64,000 nt of DNA from Alphaproteobacteria bacterium Ga0077535 (GTDB taxonomy: Bacteria > Pseudomonadota > Alphaproteobacteria > Caulobacterales > Aquidulcibacteraceae): assembly GCA_001464425.1 (NCBI GenBank), contig LNEK01000033.1, positions 1 to 64,000 of the forward strand, given 5' to 3'. Position numbers and translations under genes: made by a program. Positions 18,317-25,502 of the stretch are shown in pieces. The notes below the pieces were generated by a model. It saw only the letters and a program-made list of their open reading frames with translations, ran no database searches and had not been told where the DNA came from. Every line of letters starts with the position of its first letter. Within the stretch, counting starts at the first letter, position 1.

Positions 18317-19039
18317 ATGTCCAAGTTTAAATTCGCAATTCTCGCTGCGCTTACTCTGGCCGCCTGCGCGACCGCGGCGCCGACGCCTCCGCCCGTCGTC
18401 CATCCGACCACGGCGGAGCGCAATCCGGCGGTCCAAGTGGACGCAAGTGTGTTCATCCCGCCGCCGCCCGCCGCCAATAGCGCTCTGGAAATTGCCGAAC
18501 GCGCGATCGTCCGCGGCCCGTGGAGCGCCGAGCGGCGCGCACAAGCGCTCGAAGACAACGCTATCGATCCGTTCGCAGCGTTCGATTCGGTGCTCGGTCC
18601 GCAATTCAACGGCGCCTCGCTGCCCGCGACGCTCGCAGTGCTCGACCGCGCCGGACGCGCCGCCGGCTTTGCCGGCGATCCGGTGAAATTCATTCACCGC
18701 CGCCCTCGCCCGTTCGTCACCGATAGTTCGATCACGCCGTGCATCCCCGATGACGAGCGCCTGCGCGCCAGCTTCTCTTACCCATCGGGTCACGCAGCCT
18801 TGGGCTTCGCGTGGGGCTTGGTGCTTGCTGAACTCGTCCCTTCACGCGCCGACGCCCTTATCGAACGCGGACGCGACTTCACCTGGAGCCGCGTTGTCTG
18901 CGGCGTGCACTATCCGAGCGACGTCGAAGCCGGACGGACGGTCGCAGCGGCAGCCGTCGCGCGCCTGCACGCCGATCCAGATTTCCAGCGCCAGTTAGCA
19001 GCGGCGCGCACCGAGCTCGCTGCGCTTTATGGCCAGTGA
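18317..19039 (+). CDS. PAP2-family acid phosphatase, lipoprotein
   Basis: 240 residues. The N-terminus is a lipoprotein signal with lipobox LAAC (cleavage before the Cys in LTLAACATA). The phosphatase superfamily motifs are all present: KFIHRRPRP (K-x6-RP), SYPSGH, and SRVVCGVHYPSDV (SR-x5-H-x3-D). These identify a class A-type non-specific acid phosphatase exposed in the periplasm. ATG 18317 follows GGTGGGG. It is divergent from katG. Confidence 0.9.
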   Translation: MSKFKFAILAALTLAACATAAPTPPPVVHPTTAERNPAVQVDASVFIPPPPAANSALEIAERAIVRGPWSAERRAQALEDNAIDPFAAFDSVLGPQFNGASLPATLAVLDRAGRAAGFAGDPVKFIHRRPRPFVTDSSITPCIPDDERLRASFSYPSGHAALGFAWGLVLAELVPSRADALIERGRDFTWSRVVCGVHYPSDVEAGRTVAAAAVARLHADPDFQRQLAAARTELAALYGQ

Positions 19040-19079
19040 GTGGGTGGCAGCGTTTGAGCGAACCACCCACTGCAGCACG

Positions 19080-19436
19080 CTAGCCCTGGCTCATTTCCAA
19101 GAGCGGGCGCACTTCGATCGCGCCGGTTTTGGCGGCCGGGCATTTTACCGCCCACGCCAAGGCATCGTCGAGCGTCGGCACGTCGATCAGGAAGAAGCCG
19201 CCGAGCTGTTCTTTGATATCTGAGTACGGGCCGTCGACCACCTGCCGTGACCCACCGCGCAGGCGCACAGTTGTGGCCGCGTCTGAGGCTCTAAGCGCCG
19301 CTCCACCCGCAGCGACTCCGGCGGCCTGAAGCGCGCCAGAATAGGCGCTGTAGCCGTTCCAATATTCCGGCGCGCGCTGATCCTCACGGGCGGCGAAGTC
19401 GTCGACGGTTTCATAAACAATGATGGCGTACTTCAT
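19080..19436 (-). CDS. DGPF/YciI-family protein associated with the ECF42 sigma factor
   Basis: 118 residues with a ferredoxin-like YCII fold: MKYAIIVYETVDDF, a central AAGVAAGGAAL, VVDGPYSDIKEQLGGFFLIDV (the DGPF motif in the form DGPY), and ALAWAVKCPAAKTGAIEVRPL. DGPF proteins are conserved partners of ECF42 sigma factors; their chemistry is unknown. The inner ATG at 19436 follows GGAG at about 6 nt. Upstream is a TGTCGA-17 nt-CGAC promoter-like pair shared with the second DGPF gene, so both are probably targets of the neighbouring sigma factor. Confidence 0.85.
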   Translation of the reverse strand: MKYAIIVYETVDDFAAREDQRAPEYWNGYSAYSGALQAAGVAAGGAALRASDAATTVRLRGGSRQVVDGPYSDIKEQLGGFFLIDVPTLDDALAWAVKCPAAKTGAIEVRPLLEMSQG

Positions 19437-19476
19437 GTGCTTCTCCATGGGCGGCCGAACTGGCCGTCACCGCCAC

Positions 19477-19503
19477 GTCGTTCGCCTAGCTGCGGCTTCG
19501 ACA
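19477..19503 (-). promoter_or_regulatory. Predicted ECF42-type promoter
   Basis: Minus-strand TGTCGA (19498-19503), 17-nt spacer, CGAC (19477-19480), 41 nt upstream of the DGPF gene start at 19436. It matches the reported ECF42 consensus (TGTCGA and CG[A/T]C) and the equivalent site at 21275-21301. Confidence 0.65.
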
Positions 19504-19510
19504 TTCGCTG

Positions 19511-20767
19511 CTACAAAGATTTCTGGCGTGCGGCCAGAAAAGCAATCACCGCCGCATCGCTCTCGCGCGCCATGGCTTCATCATACGCGGCGCGCGCAGC
19601 TTCCGTGCGGCCAAGCTTTGCGGCCAAGTCTGCGATGAGCGCCCAGTAAGGCTGATAGTCGCGCAGCATTGGGTTATCCGCCGCAATCGCCTCTGTAGCA
19701 GCCAACCCCGCTTCCGGCCCATCGCGCCGCGCGATCGCCGCCGCCGCATTGAGCTGCGCCACCGGCGATGCGGTCAATTCGGCCAAGGCCTGATAAAGCA
19801 ACGCGATCGCCGCCCAATCGGTCTCGCCGCGCCACGCGCGCGTCGCGTGCGCCGATTGAATCGCCGCCTCCAACTGAAACCGCCCAGGCCGCCCGATCTT
19901 GCTCGCGGCGTACAGCAATTGCTCCGCCTCGACGATGAGTTCGCGCCGCCACAACGACGTGTCCTGCTCATCCAGCGGCACATAACGGCCGTCGCTTCCA
20001 CGCCGCGCCACGCGGCGCGCGTCGAGATGCAGCATCAGCGACAGCAGGCCGAGCACTTCAGGTTCTTGCGGCAATTGCTGCGCCAGCACGCGGCCAAGCC
20101 AGACTGCCTCTTCCGTCAGCCCCTGCCGTTCAGGATCAGCGCCCATCGGATCGCTCCAGCCGGAAGCGAACGCCGCATAGATAGCATTGAGCACCGCCGG
20201 AAAGCGACCGCCCCACGCTGCGGGCTCGGGCACTTCAAAGCCAATGCCGGCGTCTTTGATCTTCTTCTTGGCGCGCACGAGGCGCTGGCCCATCGCTGTC
20301 GGCTCGACCAAGAACGCGCTCGCAATCCGCTCCGCGGAAAATCCGAGAATGGTTTGAAGCATGAGCGGTGTGCGCACGCTTTCTTCAATGGCCGGGTGCG
20401 CGCACGCGAACATCAGGCCCAAGCGGCGATCCGGCACATTTACCTCAGCCATATCGGCGACGAATTCCTCTATGCCGCGGACGATTTCGGCTTCGCCTGC
20501 ACTAGCCGTACGCGTGCGGCGTGCGGCATCGATCAGCTTTCGTTTTGCCGCAGCAAACAGCCAGGCTTCAGGATTGTCCGGGGCGCCGCCGCGCGGCCAT
20601 GCCGTAAGCGCCGCCGCAAAGGCTTCCGAGAGCGCATCCTCAGCCGCGGCGACGTCGCGCGTGCGCGCGCAGAGTAAGGCGAGCAAGCGCCCGTAACTCT
20701 CGCGCGCGACGCGCTCGGCCAAAGCGCCGGACTTGAAATGCGACCCAGTGTCTTGGTCAGGCTCCAT
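19511..20767 (-). CDS. ECF42-type RNA polymerase sigma factor with C-terminal TPR-like extension
   Basis: 418 residues, far longer than a usual ECF factor. Region 2 (VARESYGRLLALLCARTRDVAAAEDALSEAF, AWLFAAAKRKLIDAARR) and region 4 (LGFSAERIASAFLVEPTAMGQRLVRAKKKI) are followed by about 200 residues of helical repeats containing LGLLSLMLHLDARRVAR and ALAELTASPVAQLNAAAAIARRDGPEAGL. This is the ECF42 architecture, without a classical anti-sigma factor. I prefer ATG 20767; an upstream TTG (20785) adds MDLKCD, encoded by an inverted repeat. No Shine-Dalgarno sequence is visible because the repeat arm lies where it should be. It is probably co-transcribed with the DGPF gene upstream. Confidence 0.88.
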   Translation of the reverse strand: MEPDQDTGSHFKSGALAERVARESYGRLLALLCARTRDVAAAEDALSEAFAAALTAWPRGGAPDNPEAWLFAAAKRKLIDAARRTRTASAGEAEIVRGIEEFVADMAEVNVPDRRLGLMFACAHPAIEESVRTPLMLQTILGFSAERIASAFLVEPTAMGQRLVRAKKKIKDAGIGFEVPEPAAWGGRFPAVLNAIYAAFASGWSDPMGADPERQGLTEEAVWLGRVLAQQLPQEPEVLGLLSLMLHLDARRVARRGSDGRYVPLDEQDTSLWRRELIVEAEQLLYAASKIGRPGRFQLEAAIQSAHATRAWRGETDWAAIALLYQALAELTASPVAQLNAAAAIARRDGPEAGLAATEAIAADNPMLRDYQPYWALIADLAAKLGRTEAARAAYDEAMARESDAAVIAFLAARQKSL

Positions 20768-20783
20768 GTCGCATTTCAAGTCC
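20729..20783. repeat. Inverted repeat 1 spanning the sigma factor start codon
   Basis: GGACTTGAAATGCGAC (20729-20744) and its exact complement (20768-20783) form a perfect 16-bp inverted repeat around a 23-nt centre. The centre and one arm encode the first residues of the sigma factor; the other arm occupies its ribosome-binding region. The arms resemble those of the next repeat. Confidence 0.85.
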
Positions 20784-20809
20784 AAGAGGCGCTTTGAGAC
20801 TCAAAGGAT

Positions 20810-20887
20810 CTCGCGCGGCTTATGGATTTGAAATTCGCACTGAGGTCGCCACCAGTCACTAGGCGAATTTCAAATCCGCCGCGCGAG
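20810..20887. repeat. Inverted repeat 2, related to repeat 1
   Basis: GGATTTGAAATTCGC (20824-20838) pairs with its complement at 20863-20877. An outer 10-bp extension follows: CTCGCGCGGC at 20810-20819 with GCCGCGCGAG at 20878-20887, interrupted by TTAT on the left arm only. The inner arm shares GGAyTTGAAATkCG with repeat 1. It sits between the upstream DGPF gene and the sigma factor gene. Confidence 0.85.
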
Positions 20888-20898
20888 TCTCGCTTCAA

Positions 20899-21237
20899 TC
20901 AACGCACGACGACGGGCCTGAGCTCGACGCCGCCGCCATGCAGCGTCACCGGACATTGCCGGGCCCAATGCAGCGCCTCGTCTTCGCTCGCGCATTCGAT
21001 CAGGTAATAGCCGCCGAGCGCTTCCTTGGTGTCGACAAACGGACCGTCGACAACTTCCGCGCCACGCACGCTTTTGGCTTTGGCAACGGGATCGAGTTCA
21101 TCGCCCGACACATAAACGCCCGCGGCTTGCAGCTTATCAGTGTAGGCAAAATAGGCGGCCATGATCTCGCCGACCCGTTCGGGTGCGATGCTCGCCCAGT
21201 TGGCTTCATCGCCGTAGATCAAAATCATGTAGCGCAT
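20899..21237 (-). CDS. DGPF/YciI-family protein, probable first gene of the sigma factor operon
   Basis: 112 residues: MRYMILIYGDEANWASI, AAYFAYTDKLQAAGVYVSGDELDP, the exact DGPF signature in VVDGPFVDTKEALGGYYLIE, and ALHWARQCPVTLHGGGVELRPV. A YCII-like ferredoxin fold is expected. The ATG is preceded by GGAGGAGC. It is upstream of the ECF42 gene on the same strand and downstream of a TGTCGA/CGTC promoter, so the sigma factor probably activates its own operon through this site. Confidence 0.87.
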   Translation of the reverse strand: MRYMILIYGDEANWASIAPERVGEIMAAYFAYTDKLQAAGVYVSGDELDPVAKAKSVRGAEVVDGPFVDTKEALGGYYLIECASEDEALHWARQCPVTLHGGGVELRPVVVR

Positions 21238-21274
21238 GGCAAAAGCTCCTCCGGCGTTATGCCGTCATCGCAGT

Positions 21275-21301
21275 GACGCGCCGACCTCGCCGATTTCGAC
21301 A
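21275..21301 (-). promoter_or_regulatory. Predicted ECF42-type promoter (autoregulatory)
   Basis: Minus-strand TGTCGA (21296-21301), 17-nt spacer, CGTC (21275-21278), 38 nt upstream of the DGPF gene start at 21237. Same spacing and -35 as the site at 19477-19503. Confidence 0.65.
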
Positions 21302-21302
21302 C

Positions 21303-22355
21303 TCACGCCGCTTTTTTCTGCGACCCCTTGAGGAGGCCGAGCGCAGCCAGGCTCTCCGCCGTCGCCAGGATCGATTCTTCATTCGTGCGCGGGGTCCAAC
21401 CCAGCACGCGGCGCGCCTTGGCGTTGGTGCCGTTTTTGCGCTTGCCAAGCTCAGGGAGAATTTGCTGCACAGCCGGATCGCGCGCCGCCGCCATACGGAT
21501 GAGGAAATCCGGCAACTCCATCGTCGGCACGCGCTTGGCCGCAGACCCGAGGTTGCGTTTCAGGATGCGCCCGATCTGAGCGATCGAGAGAAACTCGCCA
21601 GCCAGCGCGAGGAAACGCTCACCCTTGGCGCCCGGGTGGGTCATGCAAATGAGGTGCATGCTGGCGACATCGCGCACATCGACGAGCCCAAAGAAGAGCC
21701 GCGGGCAGCCCGGCATGTCGCCATCCATCAGGCGCTTAATTAGCATGATCGACGTTGAATAGTCCGGAGCGAGCACCGGGCCGAGGATCGCGACCGGGTT
21801 CACCACAGACAGCTCAAGCGCCCCGCCCTCGCGCGCGATGAAATCCCAGGCCGCGCGCTCCGCGAGTGTCTTGGACTTCACATAAGCGCGCACATCGTCG
21901 CCGTTCGGATCGGTCCAATTGGTCTCGTCGAACGGTTTGCTCTGCTGCGGCTGACCGTACCCAATGGCCGCGTAAGACGATGTCAGCACAACGCGCTTCA
22001 CGCCCGCATCGCGCGCCGCTTTCAGCACCCGCAAAGCGCCATCGCGCGCGGGGATGATCACTTCGTCTTCGTGCTTTGGGATATTCGGCGGAAACGGCGA
22101 AGCGACGTGATGCACATAGGTGCAGCCCGCGACGGCTTCGGCCCAGCCCGCATCGCTGGTGAGATCAGCCGCAGCGAAAGTCAGCCGATCGCCGGCATCG
22201 ACGCCGCCAACTCGCAGCATCTCGCGCACTTCGCCCTCGCGCGACAGCGAGCGCACGGTGGTGCGCACCTGATAGCCGGCGTTCAAAAGTTGGAGAATGA
22301 CGTGCGAACCAAGAAAGCCGCTGCCGCCAGTGACGAGAACCAATTCTCCGGCCAT
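21303..22355 (-). CDS. NAD(P)-dependent epimerase/reductase of the dihydroflavonol reductase (extended SDR) family
   Basis: 350 residues. Rossmann motif [12 protein letters not shown] at the N-terminus, HVASPFPP, SSYAAIGYG, and the YVKSKTLAE catalytic Tyr-Lys pair. The layout follows aldehyde reductases and dihydroflavonol-4-reductase-like enzymes that reduce carbonyls using NADPH. It also has the C-terminal RVLGWTPRTNEESI seen in this branch. ATG 22355 follows GGAGG. It begins 16 nt from the stop of the upstream hydrolase gene, so both may be one transcript; substrate unknown. Confidence 0.88.
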   Translation of the reverse strand: MAGELVLVTGGSGFLGSHVILQLLNAGYQVRTTVRSLSREGEVREMLRVGGVDAGDRLTFAAADLTSDAGWAEAVAGCTYVHHVASPFPPNIPKHEDEVIIPARDGALRVLKAARDAGVKRVVLTSSYAAIGYGQPQQSKPFDETNWTDPNGDDVRAYVKSKTLAERAAWDFIAREGGALELSVVNPVAILGPVLAPDYSTSIMLIKRLMDGDMPGCPRLFFGLVDVRDVASMHLICMTHPGAKGERFLALAGEFLSIAQIGRILKRNLGSAAKRVPTMELPDFLIRMAAARDPAVQQILPELGKRKNGTNAKARRVLGWTPRTNEESILATAESLAALGLLKGSQKKAA

Positions 22356-22370
22356 TTGGGCCTCCGCTAC

Positions 22371-23309
22371 TTAAACGCGGGCAGGCGCCACGCGTTCGGC
22401 TAGTTCGTCGAACGCTGCCCAGAACTGAGCGCGCAGATCGTCGGTTTCCATCAGGATTTCATGCTTGGCGCCGGCGATGGTGATGTGTTGCGCGTCGGGC
22501 AATTGCTCGATCACCTGCACCTGCGCGGCATTGTCCACCAATTGCTCTTCGGCGGCGGTGGCGACCAATATCGGAATACGCACATGCGCCATGGCGCCAG
22601 GCTGCAGGAAGCCCTCGGTCGCGTCTGCGGCGGCTGCGACCCAGCCGATGGTGGGGCCCGCCAGCGCCAAGCGCGGCTCTTCAGCGATCAAGCCTTGGCA
22701 GCGCGCATGCCGCTCACGATCGTGCGTGACCGGGTTTTTCTTGAAGTTCTCGCGCTTCCACTTGGTTTCGACGCTCGGCGCGAACTGGCCGCCGGCGCCG
22801 AGCGAGGTCATGAAGCGCGCGTACTTCTTGGCGACTTCGTTCAGACCGGCGATGCCCCACATCGGCGCGGTAAACGCCGCGGCATCGAGTTCGACACGGC
22901 GCGTCTGCAGCGCGCGCAACAGAATGGCGCCGCCCATCGAATGCGCGAGGCCAATGTGCGGACGCGGCAGTTTCGCTGAAAGCAGTTTCAACGCGGTCGA
23001 AAGATCGTTCACCGGATCGTCGAAGCTGGCGAAGTGGCCTTTGAGGCCATTCTCGACTTCGCGGCCAGAGAGACCCTGCCCGCGCCAATCAATGCAGAAC
23101 ACGGCAAAGCCGCGCGCCTGCAGTTCGCGCATCACTTCGAAATATTTCTCGATGAACTCAGTGCGGCCGGGCGCGACGATCACCGACCCGCGCGCCACGC
23201 CGATTGAAGGCGCGCTTACAACGCGCACCTTCACTCCGCCGCGGCCCTCGAGCCAGTGCTCCTCAGCGCCCTCTGGCGCGTCGTTGCCTGGAACGCGGAC
23301 GAACGCCAT
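22371..23309 (-). CDS. Alpha/beta hydrolase, monoacylglycerol lipase/lysophospholipase-like
   Basis: 312 residues. The nucleophile elbow is GLAHSMGGAI (GxSxG), the oxyanion region follows SVIVAPGRTEFIEKYFEV, and VFCIDWRGQGLSGREVENGLKGHFASFDD is the typical PldB/monoacylglycerol lipase (Hydrolase_4) segment. The late HITIAGAKHEIL supplies the catalytic His, and the Asp lies in the PILVATAAEEQLVDN stretch. No signal peptide, so cytoplasmic. It is preceded closely by an SCP2 lipid-binding gene, which fits lipid metabolism. Confidence 0.88.
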   Translation of the reverse strand: MAFVRVPGNDAPEGAEEHWLEGRGGVKVRVVSAPSIGVARGSVIVAPGRTEFIEKYFEVMRELQARGFAVFCIDWRGQGLSGREVENGLKGHFASFDDPVNDLSTALKLLSAKLPRPHIGLAHSMGGAILLRALQTRRVELDAAAFTAPMWGIAGLNEVAKKYARFMTSLGAGGQFAPSVETKWKRENFKKNPVTHDRERHARCQGLIAEEPRLALAGPTIGWVAAAADATEGFLQPGAMAHVRIPILVATAAEEQLVDNAAQVQVIEQLPDAQHITIAGAKHEILMETDDLRAQFWAAFDELAERVAPARV

Positions 23310-23327
23310 GAGCCCTCTTAACGCGCC

Positions 23328-23627
23328 TTAGCCGCGCAGCTTCGCCATCACGCCTTGCAGCTGCATGGCGACGCCCATGTCGCCGTCGACGCGGAGCTTG
23401 CCTTGCATGAAAGCGGCGGTCGGATCGAGCGAGCCGCCAGCCATGGCGACGAAGTCTTCGAGCTTCACTTTGATCGTGGTGTCAGCGGCGGCGTCGTCGG
23501 CCGAGACCGCGCCGGCCACGCCATCGAGATAGATTTTGCCAGCATCGCCGAAGTCGAACTTCACCTTCTTGCCCGGCACCGTGACATTGCCGTCTTTGAA
23601 GCGGGTCAGGATTTCGTCGTACGTCAT
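23328..23627 (-). CDS. SCP2 sterol-binding domain protein
   Basis: 99 residues, entirely one SCP2 domain: KVKFDFGDAGKIYLDGVAGAVSADDAAADTTIKVKLEDFVAMAGGSLDPTAAFMQGKLRVDGDMGVAMQLQGVMAKL. Such small bacterial proteins bind fatty acyl or lipid ligands in a hydrophobic tunnel. ATG 23627 follows GGAGGAA. The lipase-like gene starts 18 nt after its stop; co-transcription is likely. Confidence 0.92.
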   Translation of the reverse strand: MTYDEILTRFKDGNVTVPGKKVKFDFGDAGKIYLDGVAGAVSADDAAADTTIKVKLEDFVAMAGGSLDPTAAFMQGKLRVDGDMGVAMQLQGVMAKLRG

Positions 23628-23705
23628 GGCGGGGTTCCTCCGGAAGGTTTGGTTCTTGGCCCCTTACACACCAGCGCGCGCTAGGCCGCAAGGGTGACGG
23701 GGGCG

Positions 23706-24596
23706 TCAGCGACGCAATTCGGGCTCGTCGCTGGGCGCCGCCACGGCAGCCCCACTCGCCTTGCGGAATTTCAATGTCATCCGGTCGCTCTCGCCAATGT
23801 TCTCGAACGGCGAGGTGTTGAAGTTCGGATCATCGGGCCGGCCGAGCGGCGAAGTGCGTAGGGTCGGCGGCAACGTCCACACGCCGAACGGGTGATCGCG
23901 CGTGTCACGCGGATTGGCGTTCAAGTCGCTGGCGGCGACGAAGTCGAGACCCGCCTCCTGCGCCAACGCCTTCACATAAGCTTCCTGCACATAGCCTGTG
24001 CCTGCGACGGGATCCTGCAACCCTGTCGATGCTGCGCGGTGCTGCTCCACGCCAAACGCGCCGCCCGGCTTCAACGCCGCCGCAACGCCGCGAAACACAT
24101 ATTCCGCGATGCCTTCAGCCATCAGCGTGTGAACACTGTTGGCGAGGATCGCGAGATCAACACTGTTGGCGGGCGCAAGAGGCGCACCCGGCCGCACCAC
24201 TGTGCGTTGGATCTCGCCGTACAATTCGCGATCACGCGTAAACCGCGACTCCCACGCCGCAAGCGTCTCGCGTTGCGCCAGCGACGGACTGCGCGGATCG
24301 AAGCCGGCGGCGATGAGACGCCCGCCATTGGCCGCGACATAGGGTGCAAGGATGGATGTGTACCAGCCGCGCCCTGGCAGAACTTCGAGCACGGTCATGT
24401 CGCCTTCGAGGCCCCAGAACAGCAGCGTCTGCAGCGGATTGCGCCACTGATCGCGCTCCGGCTCGATCCGCCACGGCCCCGCGACCGCCCACGCCAACGA
24501 CCCAGGCGGCGGCGCATCGGCCCCGCCGCTTCTGCCGCAGGCAGCCAGGCTCGCGGCAAGGGCCAAAGCAGCGCGGCGTCGGGTGAGTGAAAGCAT
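23706..24596 (-). CDS. Exported methyltransferase-like lipoprotein
   Basis: 296 residues. The N-terminus MLSLTRRRAALALAASLAACG is a lipoprotein signal with lipobox LAAC and a twin-arginine-like RRR. The domain resembles class I SAM-dependent methyltransferases (TVLEVLPGRGWYTSILAPYV as motif I, then ANSVDLAILANSVHTL). Related proteins are annotated as predicted methyltransferases and are often secreted, where SAM should be scarce, so enzymatic activity is uncertain. It is divergent from hsp20, and no clear Shine-Dalgarno sequence precedes ATG 24596. Confidence 0.78.
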   Translation of the reverse strand: MLSLTRRRAALALAASLAACGRSGGADAPPPGSLAWAVAGPWRIEPERDQWRNPLQTLLFWGLEGDMTVLEVLPGRGWYTSILAPYVAANGGRLIAAGFDPRSPSLAQRETLAAWESRFTRDRELYGEIQRTVVRPGAPLAPANSVDLAILANSVHTLMAEGIAEYVFRGVAAALKPGGAFGVEQHRAASTGLQDPVAGTGYVQEAYVKALAQEAGLDFVAASDLNANPRDTRDHPFGVWTLPPTLRTSPLGRPDDPNFNTSPFENIGESDRMTLKFRKASGAAVAAPSDEPELRR

Positions 24597-24610
24597 AACG
24601 ATGGAGCTAC

Positions 24611-24790
24611 GTGGGAAGGGCTAACTTTGTCAAAACGGCGGCTCTTGAACCCGCAAATCACCTTCCCACATGCTTGGGGTGCGGCGCTCATCGAGGCCGC
24701 GCAACCGGACAGCCCGCCGCCTTCGGGGGTGGAACGCCGGTAAATCTAGCTCCCGCAAGGGAGCGCCCGATTGTCGCTTTAGGAGGACAA
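24611..24790 (+). promoter_or_regulatory. ROSE-type RNA thermometer in the hsp20 leader
   Basis: Successive hairpins fill the 5' leader. GTGGGAAGG (24611-24619) pairs with CCTTCCCAC (24661-24669). GCTCCC-GCAA-GGGAGC lies at 24749-24764. A final weak hairpin has TTGTC (24771-24775) pairing with GACAA (24786-24790), enclosing TCGCT opposite AGGAGGA. The last element follows the ROSE logic, in which a UYGCU strand masks the Shine-Dalgarno AGGAGG and melts on heating. ROSE elements are established upstream of alphaproteobacterial hsp20 genes. Confidence 0.75.
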
Positions 24791-24794
24791 ACGC

Positions 24795-25280
24795 ATGGCT
24801 ACCAATGAACTCAATCCGCTTTACCGCACGCTGGTCGGCTTCGACCGCATCGCGAGCCTGATGGACCAAGCCGCACGCCTGGATGGCGCGCCTGGTTATC
24901 CGCCCTTCAATGTCGAGCAGATCGGCGAAGACGAATTTCGCATCGAGCTGGCGGTCGCCGGCTTCTCGCAGGACGATCTGACCATCGAGTTCAAGCAGAA
25001 CTCGCTGCTTGTCACCGGACAGCGCAAGCCGAGCGAACAACGCAACTTCCTGCATCGCGGCATCGCCGAACGCAGCTTTGAACGTCGCTTCGGCCTCGCC
25101 GATCACGTTCGCGTCGCCGGCGCCAAGCTTGAGCATGGTCTGCTGACGATCGATCTGGTGCGCGAGCTTCCGGAAATCCTGAAGCCCCGCAAGATCGAGA
25201 TCGGGACCACACCTGCCGTCGCCAAGCAAAAGGCCAAAGTGGTCGAAGCGGCGGCCAATGACGAGACAGAAGCGGCCTAA
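24795..25280 (+). CDS. Small heat shock protein Hsp20/IbpA family
   Basis: 161 residues. An alpha-crystallin domain runs from YPPFNVEQIGEDEFRIELAVAGFSQDDLTIEF to FERRFGLADHVRVAGAKLEHGLLTIDL, preceded by the IbpA-type N-terminus LNPLYRTLVGFDRIASLMDQA. The C-terminal I-x-I element appears as KIEIGTTP. It is an ATP-independent holdase that binds unfolding proteins in the cytoplasm. AGGAGG precedes the ATG by 9 nt and is masked by the ROSE-type leader, so thermal translational control is expected. Confidence 0.95.
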   Translation: MATNELNPLYRTLVGFDRIASLMDQAARLDGAPGYPPFNVEQIGEDEFRIELAVAGFSQDDLTIEFKQNSLLVTGQRKPSEQRNFLHRGIAERSFERRFGLADHVRVAGAKLEHGLLTIDLVRELPEILKPRKIEIGTTPAVAKQKAKVVEAAANDETEAA

Positions 25281-25382
25281 TCCCCGCTTCCCCCGCTGCG
25301 CGGCGCGTCCCCTCCCCCCCCAGCGCCGCGCGGCGGGACTTCGCTCTCTGATCCTCCCCGAACCGAGAGCCCCTAAAGAGCC

Positions 25383-25416
25383 ACGGCGCGCCTTCCCCCA
25401 GAGGCGCGCCGTTTTC
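25383..25416 (+). terminator. Rho-independent terminator after hsp20
   Basis: ACGGCGCGCCT / AGGCGCGCCGT perfect 11-bp stem with an 8-nt loop and TTTTC tail. It is about 100 nt beyond the hsp20 stop; the bases between are C-rich and hold no gene. Confidence 0.9.
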
Positions 25417-25502
25417 TTTGCTGAAATTCGACTGACAATTATCGCCGGTTAACCACGCCTGATGAGCCGGGTTTAAACCATGTTCGTGCAAGATCGGCCG
25501 AA

